A program made the position numbers and the translations under genes. This document shows positions 1 to 13,100 of a stretch of 52,221 nt of DNA, piece after piece. This stretch comes from Priapulus caudatus (Eukaryota > Priapulida > Priapulimorpha > Priapulimorphida > Priapulidae). The stretch lies in the NCBI RefSeq assembly GCF_000485595.1, contig NW_014577289.1, positions 9,412-61,632 on the forward strand, written 5' to 3'. The notes below the pieces were generated by a model. It was not told where the DNA came from. It ran no database searches and saw nothing but the letters and a program-made list of their open reading frames with translations. Each line of letters begins with the position of its first letter. Positions within the stretch are counted from its first letter, which is position 1.

Positions 1-1225
1 GTGGTAAGTATTTATTTTAACATTTTCAGCAGACATGACATCACCATATTATCGGCATTGTTTCATAATCGTAATTCTGAGATATCTTGTTACGGTATAT
101 TTCAGTGTTCAAAGTTGCTACACGAAGTCAAAGTGTTTCCCTTGTATTAATTGTGTTATGTGTATCGTTATCAGTACATTGGTCATGTACGCAAAAATCA
201 AATCCTTCGACAATATCAAGTCACAGTGGTGCAGTGGTTAGCGCTTGTGACCAAAGATCTGAAGTATATTTTATTCACTTTCTGCGATGTTGTCACCTCG
301 AAGTCCAAGCACAGAAATGAATAGGGGCCCGTCTCTGAGCCAGCTTATATGAAACAGACACCAAATATGGACAAATATGGCGTCTGGACTCTTCATAGTC
401 AGTAGAAAGCTCCTTTATTTTGCACTGTCAGCTTTAACAAGTTGATTAATAAACCTTGTGGTGTGTTAGAATCGTAAAATGTGTGTTAAAATGATATCAA
501 GCGTCCGAGTGACCCAGACAGCCGCGCCGGCGAACTGTAAAATATTAGTTAGTTTTTAAGATGACATTTAACAAAATTTGACCTGGATTTAGATCGATAA
601 GATAGGTTACTTACGTCTGGTGTCATTTTTATAAAGGATGCAATGCAGTTATTCACAAATTATCCCATACTTATCATTGCACTATATTTTGTATTCGTGG
701 AAGGATAATAGCGCGGTTCGCTGGCAGAGCTAAAATTAGGAGTGCCTAGTAAACATATCCTATCGCACCTTTCAGCCGGCTGCGCCCCGCGCTTCGAACA
801 TTGTGCTGTGTTTTATTGAATTGTTCAATGAATGACGCACTCGTTCACTTCCGACAGCGAGTGAAAATGCATTATATACGAAAAGCAAACAGTCTCGCAA
901 AACACCTACACGCAGTAACGGGTCACGTCGTTGACGCCCCATTCATGCCCATCAACGAAGAAGGCGGGGCTTATTCTTATTACGGAGATGCCAAAATGCA
1001 ACAAAAGTACGTAGCGTAGTGCGCTAAACGGCGTGTTATTTTCGTTTTTGTGCCAAACTCTCGTAGGAAACCGTTCTAGCCTAGCAGAATGCCCTAGTTC
1101 ATGAGATCGGCGATTCCATGCTCGAATAGTATTGTACTTAAAAGTTAGAAGATAAGGGGAGCGGCGTAGACTGTGATTGGAAGACACAAAGTGTCAATCC
1201 TCGGCGAGCCTCGGTATCATGGCCG

Positions 1226-1296
1226 CATCACGTCCAGTGAGACATGATACAAGTTTGCGTTGCACAGCTTGGCTGTTAGATCATGAGGCGCTGAGC
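1226..1296 (+). repeat. 71-bp direct repeat, copy 1
   Basis: These 71 bases recur without a mismatch at 2869-2939. The unit starts catcacgtccagtgagac and ends ggcgctgagc. The flanks differ, so this is a dispersed mobile-type fragment rather than a simple tandem duplication. It belongs to no family I can name. Confidence 0.85.
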
Positions 1297-1826
1297 GGCG
1301 CCGACAACACGCGCTGTTCCGCGGGATATATGCGCACGCGACCGCGGAGATGTTCAAGTATGAAGCGCTGCTCGCAGTGGATACGTGTGCCACATTGTAG
1401 GCCCGGCGCACGTATCCACAGCGGTCAGCGGATGATCTTGTGGTTTTATAAAATAGCAAAACATATACCCGGCATGATACACTGTACATACTGTGGCGGT
1501 GGTACCGGTTGCCGCAAGCCGTGTGCTTGCAGGGGTTGAGCTTGCCCTTGGGGGGGATTAAATGTTGTGTTTGTAATCGGTTCTATGTTTGTAATGTCTT
1601 TCTGTGTGTTTCATGTGTGTTTTGTACAGTGTTTTGTAGCGTATCGCAGCAATTACGCACTGACCGCCCGATTCTATGGGGGCTGCCATTAGTTGCGGTT
1701 GTAACCCCCTCTAGCGACCGAGAGCGGCGCTAGCGTAGGAAACAGTAACCTACCACCAGGCTGCCACCAGCTGCTGCACCAGGGCTGTAATCTAGGCGTT
1801 AACGCGTTGACCTTATGTAACCCACA

Positions 1827-1887
1827 CGTTCGAACTGCGCTGCATGGCGACGATGTGTCTGGAAAATCGGCAGATAACGGATAAGCC
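1827..1887 (+). repeat. Dispersed repeat fragment, copy A
   Basis: The segment beginning cgttcgaactgcgctg and containing gtgtctggaaaat is closely similar to 2510-2575. Nearby, 1450-1490 and 1911-1948 also share a run containing agcaaaacatatacc. Together these show that 1200-2950 is a mosaic of repeat fragments. Confidence 0.6.
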
Positions 1888-2509
1888 CTATAATAATAAA
1901 ATAATAATAAAATAGCAAAACATATACCTATGATACACTGTACATACTAATTCTGTTACGCTTGCAATAGGTCTTTTAGTTTTGGGCAAGGGCGGTTTGG
2001 GTGATGGATATCATATATGTATTTAATACAAAATACACACCACACACCTGCAACCCTAGCCTACTACTAATATACGCCGCACCCACGCGGGTACTTTCCG
2101 CGGCATTTGTTCCGAAACTCAGGGGTTCTGGCTTTCGTAGTCCCCCTTCCGCCATGTTGGATTTTTTCCGATTACACGTGAGCTCACCGGCTCTATGATC
2201 AATCGTCAATTTACGACGTTAGCATCTCACGCTTCATGATCAAATGTCACTCTCCGTGTTCGTCCTTCCTTCCGATCCGACTTCTGACACCATGTAAGTT
2301 TTGTTACTTCATATTTATAGTCTATAACAGTACTTTGTTATGACAAGACTGGAACACGTTTCATTGACTGTACACACCCGCGAGCCGATAGCCGGCGACC
2401 CCTATTGGAATGCATACACAACTCTGGTCACATAACCACGTATACACAAAGCACGGCGGCCAATCTACAGTAACACAAACACGCGCTCACACACCACACA
2501 CCTGCAACG

Positions 2510-2575
2510 CGTTCGAACTGCGCTGGCGAGTGGCGACCATGTGTCTGGAAAATAGGCTGATAACGGACAAGCTCT
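2510..2575 (+). repeat. Dispersed repeat fragment, copy B
   Basis: Same orientation as 1827-1887, with several substitutions and a short insertion. This is part of the 1200-2950 repeat mosaic. Confidence 0.6.
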
Positions 2576-2868
2576 CGGCTCAGCTCGCTGCTCTCTGCCG
2601 TGCACGCCGTATAAGGAATAATGGAATAATACAATTTCCAAGGAAATTCAAGGGTGCAGCATGCTAAATAGCACGTGATTTTTGTTAACAAGCCACTAGC
2701 TATCGATTAAGACAGTTCGCGAGTAGATTGATGCGGCAGAACGTTAGATCAGCGATTTCCCGTCGAAATACATTAGATGTAAACTTTGGTGATGAGGGGC
2801 TGGGGGCGATGCCTGTTTAAGCGTGGCACTGCGTGCCAATCATCGGGCTGCGCCCTGGTTTCGTCGCC

Positions 2869-2939
2869 CATCACGTCCAGTGAGACATGATACAAGTTTG
2901 CGTTGCACAGCTTGGCTGTTAGATCATGAGGCGCTGAGC
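2869..2939 (+). repeat. 71-bp direct repeat, copy 2
   Basis: Identical to 1226-1296 over 71 bases and in the same orientation. Perfect identity implies a recent copy or active homogenisation. Confidence 0.85.
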
Positions 2940-4979
2940 TGGCTGTCATGAAATTTCGACCCAACCACCTAGGAATGTACACAAGCTTCGCCTTTATCTC
3001 CATTTTCACACATGTATCAAAGCTTCCCTTTATTAGTTCGTTTTTTCTTAATTTTATCGTCCTAACATGGACCAAAGGTATCAAAGAAAAATTCAAACGT
3101 GCAACTGACAGCAAGATATATCAAATTACATGTACTAACTCTATAGAAGCCAAGTCGAACAATTATAATCCAAACGAGAGCAAGTGATCGCAATATTATG
3201 GGAACACACCTTTTATGTTATACATTATATTACATTACAGACATAACAATTCGACATGTAACGAATATGCATGACCGTCTTGGCCAACGCAGACATGTGC
3301 CATACACTGTAGCACAGACAAACTGATAGTTACCTCTATACAAATGTTACCGATTTACAAGTTTGCAAGCAGACCCCATGGGTATCAGTCACTAACAAAC
3401 GTGGACTGTATCCAAATTAACCACCAATCATGGTTAATCAGATCCTATTATAAACAACAACAACTGTAAAGGTAAATACAATGGATCTACTGTAGGAGTC
3501 AAACGAAACAAATAATTGGTTTATTCTGTCATACACTCTTTTTCCACTTACATCAATATTTACACTTTGCAACATGGACAAGTTTAATTTTAATTTTTTT
3601 TATTTAAATCACGGTTGCAGCCTGATGAAATTGACCGTATATTTTCCTACTCTAGAATGGTACGTTGTATAAAAGTTACAAAAAAGAATTTTGATAATAG
3701 GGTGATAAACACACCACATAAACAGCAATCCACTTACCGAGCAACCCTTTAGTTTGCATATAATGTTGACATCTTTAATAACGTCGCTGAGAAGCATTCC
3801 TTTAGAAATATTTTAGCCTTATTTTAATCATACAGCTTAATGATTGTAAGTTTGCAGCATACAGAAAACCTGATAAAAAAAGAAAAAGTTCGAACTGGGA
3901 ATGCTGAAAAGGAAAATTTCAAATAATAGCTTTGCAAATATAGCTGGAAAATTCAAAATATCCATTTTGTATTAAATTAGAAATGATTCGATTACTGCCT
4001 AAAATGGGTTATAGATTACAAACCGACTTCATTAAATCCAGATTTGGGGCTAATGACCAACTAGCTCTTTCTTACCTATGGTACAACATCAATAGCTGAA
4101 GGTTACAGCAGAAACAGATAATTATGTTAGTATAACGTTTTTTTTGGCAATTACTCACGCACCAGCTGTGACACCTTTAGTCCGAGCCGACGCAGACCCC
4201 AGTAATGGGGATAAACCCGCACTCTCAGATTAGCAAAGCGGAGTTATAACGTCTGCATTTGCGGACTATGACACCTTGTGCTTAGCCTATCTCACACTTG
4301 TGACTGAAAGCAACTGAGAGCAAACTGGTTTTTACAACTAGGAGCATCAAGGCAAGGTCAGATACAAGTTTTTCCAGAGACAACTGTGACCATTAGCAAT
4401 GGAAAAACCGCTAGTTGACACGAGTTACCGATGTTCGACTTTCTTGCAGCGGAGTCGACTTCTTCCGATCCAGAAAGATTTCAGAAGTTGCACATGGCAT
4501 TCTAGTCTCTAGAGTTAGCCTGAAGCTCCAAGTTCAGTGTACACAACAAAGGCGCAAGTTGTTGTAAATGCATTTGAATTAGACTAGTCTTTTTGTTGCA
4601 AGACTTGCGGCAGAATGACAGTGGTAGTAAAAACCACGATCATTACACTACAGCCTCTCACATGCCAACAGCACCCTAAAAAATTCACCTGCTGAAATCT
4701 CTTGCAAACGCCACCTGCACATGGCATTGTGCTGCCACCTACCAGTAAACACAGTAAACAAAAGTACAGACAACCCAGTGGTTACTTCACCTGGCCTTAC
4801 AGCAGCCAAATGGCCAGACATAATGCCTATCACATTTACTATCTACAATTCTACACACAACACTTACAAAAATAGTATTTTCAAAAAATCATACTCAACT
4901 TATTGAAATAAATGAAATTTGATAAATAGTGAATATCGATGATATGGATGATAAAATGTCGAAATATTACAAGTGGATT

Positions 4980-6180
4980 CCGATATAAAAGATGAGTCTC
5001 CGCTTCGAAATTCAAACTAGTAATGAATTGCGACGACGGCTCCGCAGCGTCGTCGTACAAAACAAACCCTGCGAGATGTTCTCTGCACAAAAATTACTTT
5101 CACGCCAACCAAGCAGACACCAGATGTCTACAGCTACCACGACACACATTCGCTGGCCACCAGTCTGTCCACTGATCCCACTCGGCTAGTCACGCGTGTC
5201 TGACGCAAGCGAGCACCCACCTAGCCAAAACGCGCCGGCAGCATTAGCAGCAGTATTTCAGTCGCCACGTTCTTAAGGTGCCATGTACATTGCTACACAA
5301 AGGGAACAGTCCATCCACCCCGTGCGCTTCGAGAATTGCTCTGCCTTTCTAGGAGAGCCATGCCCTGCTCTGGCGCGAGAGAGATATGGGCGTGGAACAG
5401 GTGCCTGCCACGCCACGTTGCAGGCGCATTCGCCACTAACCCGACTACACTGCCCAACGAATTACATCACGAATTGAGAGACGGGTGTTCGACAGTGAAC
5501 GCTCGCAACTATTAAAGAAGCGTTGTTTTGTTTCTCTAACATAAGACGGGGTGCACCGACAGTATTCACTCCGACATGGGCAAAAGTAGTGGCCACTATT
5601 GCATGCCATCTTCTACGAAAGAGTAAAAGCTTGTTCCCACACTCACACCCCTCACTTCCATCACCACATGGGCCAATACGTGACGCTGGGGTTGGTTGGA
5701 CGGGGTTACGCGTGGGAGAGCGAGCGCTTGTTCCGCAACGGTACGGTGTCCTCACCTGGAGGGCAGGAAGCTGCTCTAGGTGGCGCCACGCTCACGCGAT
5801 CAGCACCTGGAAAACAAAAACACAAGAGCGGGCGTCAGTCGACGAGTACACACGTACCTGCAAGTGGTCTTTCTCCCACATTTTACACGAGCTTCACGAC
5901 CTACGACGCACAGCGTCGTCGTGCCAACGCTCCTCTCCCTGCGATCGGTGGGTCGGATTCCACGTGCACACTTGTTACTTCGCCAAGCATGCACAGGCTA
6001 TTAAAACAAGTAAGCGTTGAGCGTACGCATGCCGCGCACTAACATGCTATGTCTGCGCGCACGCAGCATTACCACAGAGCACTGTGTATGCTAACAGACA
6101 AAAGGGAGCGCCCGCTTCTACGTGACATCAAGCTACTAACTATACACGACACGGGAAAACGTAAGAAATCATAGAAGACA
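4980..6180. other. GC/CpG-rich stretch, no gene supported
   Basis: CpG and GC density are visibly higher than in the flanks, with open frames in several phases on both strands (165 and 147 codons on plus, 97 on minus). None shows a domain, a splice-consistent structure or plausible amino-acid composition. It could be a CpG island of an unseen gene, or old GC-rich repeat. Confidence 0.4.
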
Positions 6181-6986
6181 CTGAGACGGTCTCACGCCAC
6201 TATGCAAATCAACAAGGTACGGGGCGTGTCGGTTAGTAGATGCTATCTACGGCTCAATTCATGTTGTTCAACAAGCAGTAGTCATGCTGAATGGAGGTGA
6301 GCAGTAACGACAACAAAATCTACAAGACGATTAACTGATATCTGTGCTGGCACAGAACCTTTGTTCACGCGACTATAACTGGACTTCGGCAGGTTTATAC
6401 GACCCGTCAAAAAGTCACGAGAAATCCCACTCCCTTAGAGGGAAACAAAATCAGAAACAGGCGCTTTAGAAGAATACAAAACTCCCCCCGTGCTGTACTA
6501 ATATGCACTGTAGCATTTTGATCGCAATCTCCTCCCTTTTTTGCCCAGAAGGCATGCTCTTTACACGGCTGTTTCAAAAATTGTTCGTGGGATGGGGTTG
6601 ATTGGGAGGAGAGGGGCGATAAAAGCCGCCAAAAAGTGGGGGGGAGGGGTTACGGCACTTCAGTCTGCATTCAAAGAAACAGCAGTTTGGGAGCAGCCAC
6701 GTTAGCTTTTGCGTATCGCGCTGACGACTTGCGGCGTGGGAGGGGGAGACACGCGCCACGCCCTCGCGCGCACCTCCCCCCCTCGCCGACAACGTCATCA
6801 CTGAGCGCGCGCATCGCCGATGCAGGATTCGCCAACTCTCTAACCAAAAAATCGCAATTTCCGCGTGGCGGCGGGTTTTTTTTTTGTTTGTCGTTGTTTC
6901 GACAAAACGAGGAAAAATTTTTGAATGAGAAAAAGAGACAAAAATCACTACAGTGGATCGTACCCCAGCACAGAGAGACAGTAGCA

Positions 6987-7159
6987 TTACACTCGCAGGA
7001 TCTCCAGGCAGTTGTTATAGCAGATGGCTATCCAGTCCGGCTGCGTCGAAGCCCACTGTATCTGGTTGATCTCACCCTCGGCCGTGTAGGCTAGGATCGG
7101 ATCTTCTATTGCTCGCGGCATCTGCTGTATGTCCCAGATGAGCGCTTGGTGATCATCGG
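6987..7159 (-). CDS. DCAF7: DCAF7 exon 8, stop codon
   Basis: Codons 295-351 and TAA at 6989-6987 ([19 protein letters not shown] to LEILRV). The acceptor is TTGCAG. The extreme C-terminus is almost invariant across animals, so this terminal exon is secure. Confidence 0.95.
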
Positions 7160-10100
7160 CTGCAATGGAATTAGCAGACGGTCACAACACGGCCCTGTCA
7201 GATCTCACAAACATATATTATAAATATAAATATATATATATATAATAGAAGTAACATATATTAGAGGTAAAAACATAAGAACACCCATGTAGATATGAAA
7301 ATAAATGTAGAAAAATAGAACAGGGTGTTACAAATTTAAATCAGCAAACAAATTTTGAGAATGATCTCTCTTCATAAAGCTATAAAATGACAACGTTTGT
7401 TGTTAATGGTTGTCATTTTATAGCCTGATGAAGACAGCTAATTCTCGTAAGCTTCCCAATTAAAATTTAACACCCTATTCTATTTTCCTACATTTATTTT
7501 CATATATATATATATATTTGAAATAAAAATTTAATTTTGGTTTTTATAGCATATTTATGTATAACTATTTATATATATAAATATATAAATAGATATATAT
7601 AAATATGCCATGAAAACCAAAATTTATTTTGAAGAAATGGCTGGAATAGACTGAACTGATGATAAAGGCGTAGCGAGCAACACTTACCTGCTGTACACAC
7701 GTGGCATGAAGAATGTGGCGCCCAAGCAATGCCATTCACACACGCTCTGTGATTGTTCAGCCTAGCTACTGGAGTGCACGGCACTCTTACATCAAGAATT
7801 ATCACCTGAATGAGAGGGAACTTGTGAAAATATTACCAAATGCCAGACTTGTACATGTCATCAAACACAAACCTAAACCCTTAGCTTACGATTTATTTAT
7901 GCACACATCTAAGGCTATTTTAATACACCAAGCGGTAACGGTGACAGTTGGTATCTACTGGTTCACATTAGCAATGTTTGATCTTAACATATATTATAAA
8001 CTAATCAGTTATTATATCGAAACTCCATGCTGACTAACGCAGCTAAAGTGGCATGCCAGTTATGGTACGACTGGGATAGTATATATATATATACCACTTG
8101 ATCATTTAGTTAAACGTGATAAGGTACAGGTATTGCTAACAGCACCCACCTCCATTCCATCCATGGCCATCGTAGCTAGATAGTTTGGATCCTGCTTGTT
8201 CCAGGCTAATCGTAACAATGGGTGATGGACTGGATCCTCATAGATGATCGTGGAATGCTCCAAATGTCGCAAGTCAAACATGCGAACCGAACCATCAGCA
8301 CCTACAACAAATGTTGTGGTGCCATCTAGCGGGTGTTAAGTAGACTACCCTATGCAGTTAACAAACGTATTTGATCTCATTGTTGTTCAACGACATCATA
8401 AATGTACCTTAGTTCAGCAAATAAATATTTCATACTATATCATATATTTAAATTACTATTACTTTTGTCACAATTTAACCAGTATAATTAACTCCATTGA
8501 TTATTCTGGCAAGACACCACATGGAATACAGCACACTTGTTAGTTATATATACACTTATATTTGACAACAAAGATGTAGCATCTACTTATATACTAATCA
8601 ATCAGGTATAATCGATGCCAATATACAGATTTTAACACAATAAAATATACTTTCATTCATGTGATCACAGTAGTCTGGCTAACATTCGTGCTAGGCATGT
8701 ATGCTCTTATGGATTTATACACAGCCAAGGGTTTCTTATTAAAAAAGAGGCAAAGTGGCACACCGCCGTTGTCAAATTTAACATCGCTGTTGTTCCCGCT
8801 CTCCCTCTCTCCCCCCGCGTCCGCATGCGTGCCTACGGCACTCCTTTGAATCCATCATGCGCGTTTTCCCCCAAACTCGCCATTACCTCCTTTGTCTCAA
8901 TTTTCCCTCAGAAGAAATCCTGCAGACGTTCGAAAGAAATACTGTGCTTACAGCTCCTAAGCTAAGTGAATCCAACAAGACAAATTATTTTTTTACTGAT
9001 GAGTCTAATACTTTTTACGAAAATGGCTTGCATACGTTCATTCGATGTTTGTCTAGCTAGTCATTCAAGTTATTATGTTTTAACCCTTTGTTGACTAAAT
9101 AAATAATAGAAGAAAGGAGACAGAATATGCTTACCGACGCTGGCAAACATGTCTCTGCCTCCGCCGGCACGGCTGAAGGCGATGTCATACACTTCCTTGT
9201 CGTGAGCAATGAGTTGAGTCTTCACGTGTCCAGACACCAGGTTCACGTGACCTAACACCTGCCCCGTCTAAAGCAATTATACGATAATATTATATAGTAC
9301 AGTGTAGCCCCATTATAACGCTATGGTTGGGGTCCATAAAATGTCATCTCGAAAAAAGCGGGGTCGCGCTAAATCGGGGTTATATATATACGTGGCTATA
9401 TAAGAGCAAAAAAGGGGGGTACAACGACTCATCGCGTTATATCCGAATTTGCGTTAATTGGGGGCGCGTAAAATCGGGGTTCCACCGTATAAGATATTGT
9501 AAGCGATTAAGTGATAAACGGCTTATATACCAACTGTATCGCTTATTGCATACTATGCTATTAGATAGTCAATGTAGAGCTGGATTTACACTACCGACTT
9601 TATGTTGTCAAATTGGCGAGTTGCACCAATTTCGCAATTCGGCAACACCGAGTTGGCGAAAATAGAACATGTTCTAATCTCTATTTGCTGTTGACAAGTT
9701 GCTCGTGCAACTTTTGCATTTACACTGCCGATTGTCGGTTGTATAGTTGGGAAGTTGGTCCAATTTGCCAATTTGACATCATAAAGTCGGTAGTGTAAAC
9801 CCAGCTTAATATTACTCACACATAACTCTTAAATGTATGGAAGAGTTTAAAAGTAGAGTTACTGACTACAGCACCACATCAATAGAGCCGTGCAAAATGG
9901 TAATCAGACAAATTAGAGCCATGGGTTGGCAACTGACATACTTCAAGACCCCATATTGTGCATGTGGTATCTATGCTTGAAGTTCCCAGAAGATTTGGGT
10001 CGACTTCATTCCAGTCAAAAGACGTCAACGGAGCACAGAAGTCCGAGTTCTTGTTCTACAATAGAAGGGCATCAGTAATCAAATGAAGTATATAAATAAT

Positions 10101-13100
10101 CAGTCCAAGATACAAGACTTATCCATCTCCCTCCCAAAATAGAGGAGAAAGTGATTTTTACACCACACATACAGTGTACATACATAATAATACTCCACAT
10201 ATTCACCTTATGTTTCCATAAAGGTAAGACCACATAATACACTGACAGTTCAATAAATAATGACATCAGCAATCATAGCACCAGTTAGGGATATATCCCG
10301 ACATGAAAATGACCGGTAAAGAAAAACACTGAAAACCCCCGAGGCCGGGGGGGGGGGGCCGATGCGGGGGGGGACCCCCTCCCGACCGGTAGGGAGAGTA
10401 GTTTTTAATTTTGGGGGTCAGAATCAGAGGCGCCGGAAGTGGGGGGCGGGGGGGCCGCCTCCAATCCAAAAAGTGGGGTGGGCAAAACCAAAAGCCCCCC
10501 CCCAAAAAAAAGAAGAGTGGGAAAGAAAAAATAAAATGTATGAGCTAAGACTGTTACAGTAATTATAACGCTTCAAAAATAATTTATACATCCATTTAAG
10601 TTTTCGCTGCACGCTTTGCGTGATTGACGCTCACGTCGCACACACGCGCTCACGCACACACACACGCTCACGCACACACGTCACACACATGCGCTCACGC
10701 ACACACGTCACACACATGCGCTCACGCATACACGCGCTCACGCACACACGCGCTCACGCACATACGTGCTCACGCACACACACGTCACACACACGCGTTA
10801 ACGCACACACGTCGCTCACGCACACACGTCGCACACACGCGCTCACACGCTCACGTACACACACGCACACATGTCGCACACACACGCGCTCAACGCACAC
10901 ACGCGCTCACGCACACACGTCGCACACGCCACACACGTCGCGTACACGGCACACATGTCGCACACACGCGCTCCACGCACACACGTCGCACACGGCACAC
11001 ATGTTCGCACACACGAGCTCACGCACACACGTCGGTATACACGCGCTCACGCACACACGTCGCACACACACACGCGCTCACGCACACACATCACACACAC
11101 GCTCCGTCACAACATGCGCTCACGCACACACGCGCTCACGCACACACGTCGCACATACGCCGTCACGCACACACGTCGCACACACGCGCTCACGCACACA
11201 CGTCGCAACACCCGCTCATGCACACACGTCGCCACACACGCGCTCACGCACACACGCCGCACACACACACGCCGCACACATGCGCTCACGCGCTCATGGC
11301 ACACACGTCGCACACACGCGCTCACGCACACACGCCGCACACACACACGCCGCACACATCGCGCTCACGCACCACGCACCACAACGCGCTCACACACACG
11401 ACGCGCTTACGCACACACGTCACGCACACGCCTCACGCACACACGCGCTCGACGCACACACACGCGCTCACGCACACACCGCGCTCACGCACACACGTGC
11501 ACCAACGCGCTCACGCACACACTTCCACACACCGCGCTCACGCAACCCGCCACACGCACACATGTCGCACACACCGCGCTCACGCACACACGTCTACGGT
11601 ATGGGTACTAGTCTAGCTTGCCGCCAGCCGCAGTAGACGATCGATAAACCGTGCGCCTGCATGTACATATGCCCGTGGTTAGATTACGAATGCTGCACGC
11701 AAACCGGAAAAAAACGGAAAAACGCGGAAAAATTCTGGGATCGGGAAAAAGGCGGAAATCCGCGAAACGCGGAAAATTTCATGCCTGTATATCAGGAGTA
11801 GATAATAGGGAGGAGTGTACATCAATAAACCAAGGGAAATTCGTCACTTTACTAGCCTTATAATACCTACGATTTACTACCGTAACTCATCCAACTTGAG
11901 CTCAAATCGGACACAGTACTTCGCCTATCATCGTGCGAAATCGTTTCCTCGTAGACACCCGCAATCCGGAGATACAGCCTAAACCGTACGACACGATTCT
12001 CCATTCTTTGGCCATCAATCTAACGCCATTGCGCGCCTATAATTCAAACAAAAGGCACTACCTAACGCGCTAATTGCTAACTCAGCGACGGCATGTGGCC
12101 TCGCTGGAAGATTAGGCATCAACACTCGCGCGAGATAACCTTTGACCGCGGTACACAGCTACACAGGCCACCTCTGTACATAGCTGGCATGCCTTCACGC
12201 CACGCACGCCAACCGCATGATTAGCTCGTCGAGTGTTGCGTCATGCCATCTCCCTCGAGCCACAAACGCCACATTCCGCATTTCCGAGGAGCAAACACAG
12301 CGACTGCGCGGCAGTGTTTGCGCCTTGTCTGAATTATAGGCGCGCAATGGCGTTGGATTGATGGCCAAAGAATGGAGAATCGTGTCGTACGTTTTAGGCT
12401 GTATCTCCGGATTGCGGATGTCTACGAGGAAAGATTTCGCGCGATGATAGGCGAATGTACTGTGTCGATTTGAGCTCAAGTTGGATGAGTTACGGCGTAG
12501 TAAATCGTAGGTATTATAAGGCTAGTAAATGACGAATTTCCCTTGTTTATTGATGTCACACTCCAGTGACTCCTCCCTATTATCTACTCCTGCTGTATAT
12601 CACAAACATCAATATTTCCAAGAAACATACATAGTAAATAATTTCTCTCCCCACTAAAACTCCACAACATAAAATGTTGATTTAAAATTGTAATCTGTCT
12701 CTGTTAAACTGTATCCCTTATCGACACTAATATTTTTAGTGTCTAACCTAGTATTTGAAGGTGCAGAGGTAGTTTTGTGACAAAACACATGTATACACAA
12801 ATATATATATATATCACAATAAGAGGCAGGGTGCTACAAAAAAAAATTTATCGGGCAAGTAGGTTATGAAACTGGTTGCCCGGAGGCAAAAGTCACTTGC
12901 CCGGAAAACATAAAGAAATACACAAGATTTTTTTCCAATATGAATAAATAAAAAAATAAATAATGGTAAATAAAGTAAATGAAGGTCCAACTAGTCAACA
13001 TCCAGCATTTCACTTAACTGCACGCGGTAGAAAGTTGAACAGCTGATACGAGTTTGTATACAAAACATATTCATGTTATGACACAGCACGCAGATTGTTT

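Larger units (their letters stand above)
1..6986. other. Gene-poor left flank downstream of DCAF7
   Basis: I see no exon with splice sites or a recognisable protein in this stretch. It holds direct repeats between about 1200 and 2950, AT-rich unique-looking DNA from about 3200 to 4950, GC- and CpG-rich DNA from about 5000 to 6180, and a G-run-rich patch at 6590-6860. The longest open frames (around 5523-6020) overlap one another in several frames and have no domain signature, so I treat them as chance. The lower end should include the DCAF7 3' UTR, but I see no AATAAA on the minus strand in the first 500 bases past the stop. Confidence 0.6.

Noticed and set aside
1-12. gtggtaagta at the window edge resembling a splice donor
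   Set aside because: There is no exon sequence to the left to test, and no matching downstream exon was found.
226-310. tRNA A-box-like gtggtgcagtggttagcgc
   Set aside because: A good A-box match, but the expected B box (cctcgaagtcc) is poor and no tRNA fold results; at most a decayed SINE fragment.
5523-6020. 165-codon plus-strand open frame in the left flank
   Set aside because: Overlapping frames of similar length exist in other phases in the same CpG-rich DNA; no domain, no splice context.
10620-11636. 338- and 330-codon plus-strand open frames
   Set aside because: They lie in a GC-rich minisatellite, overlap in two phases and read only Ala/His/Thr/Arg/Ser; stops are simply absent from the repeat unit.
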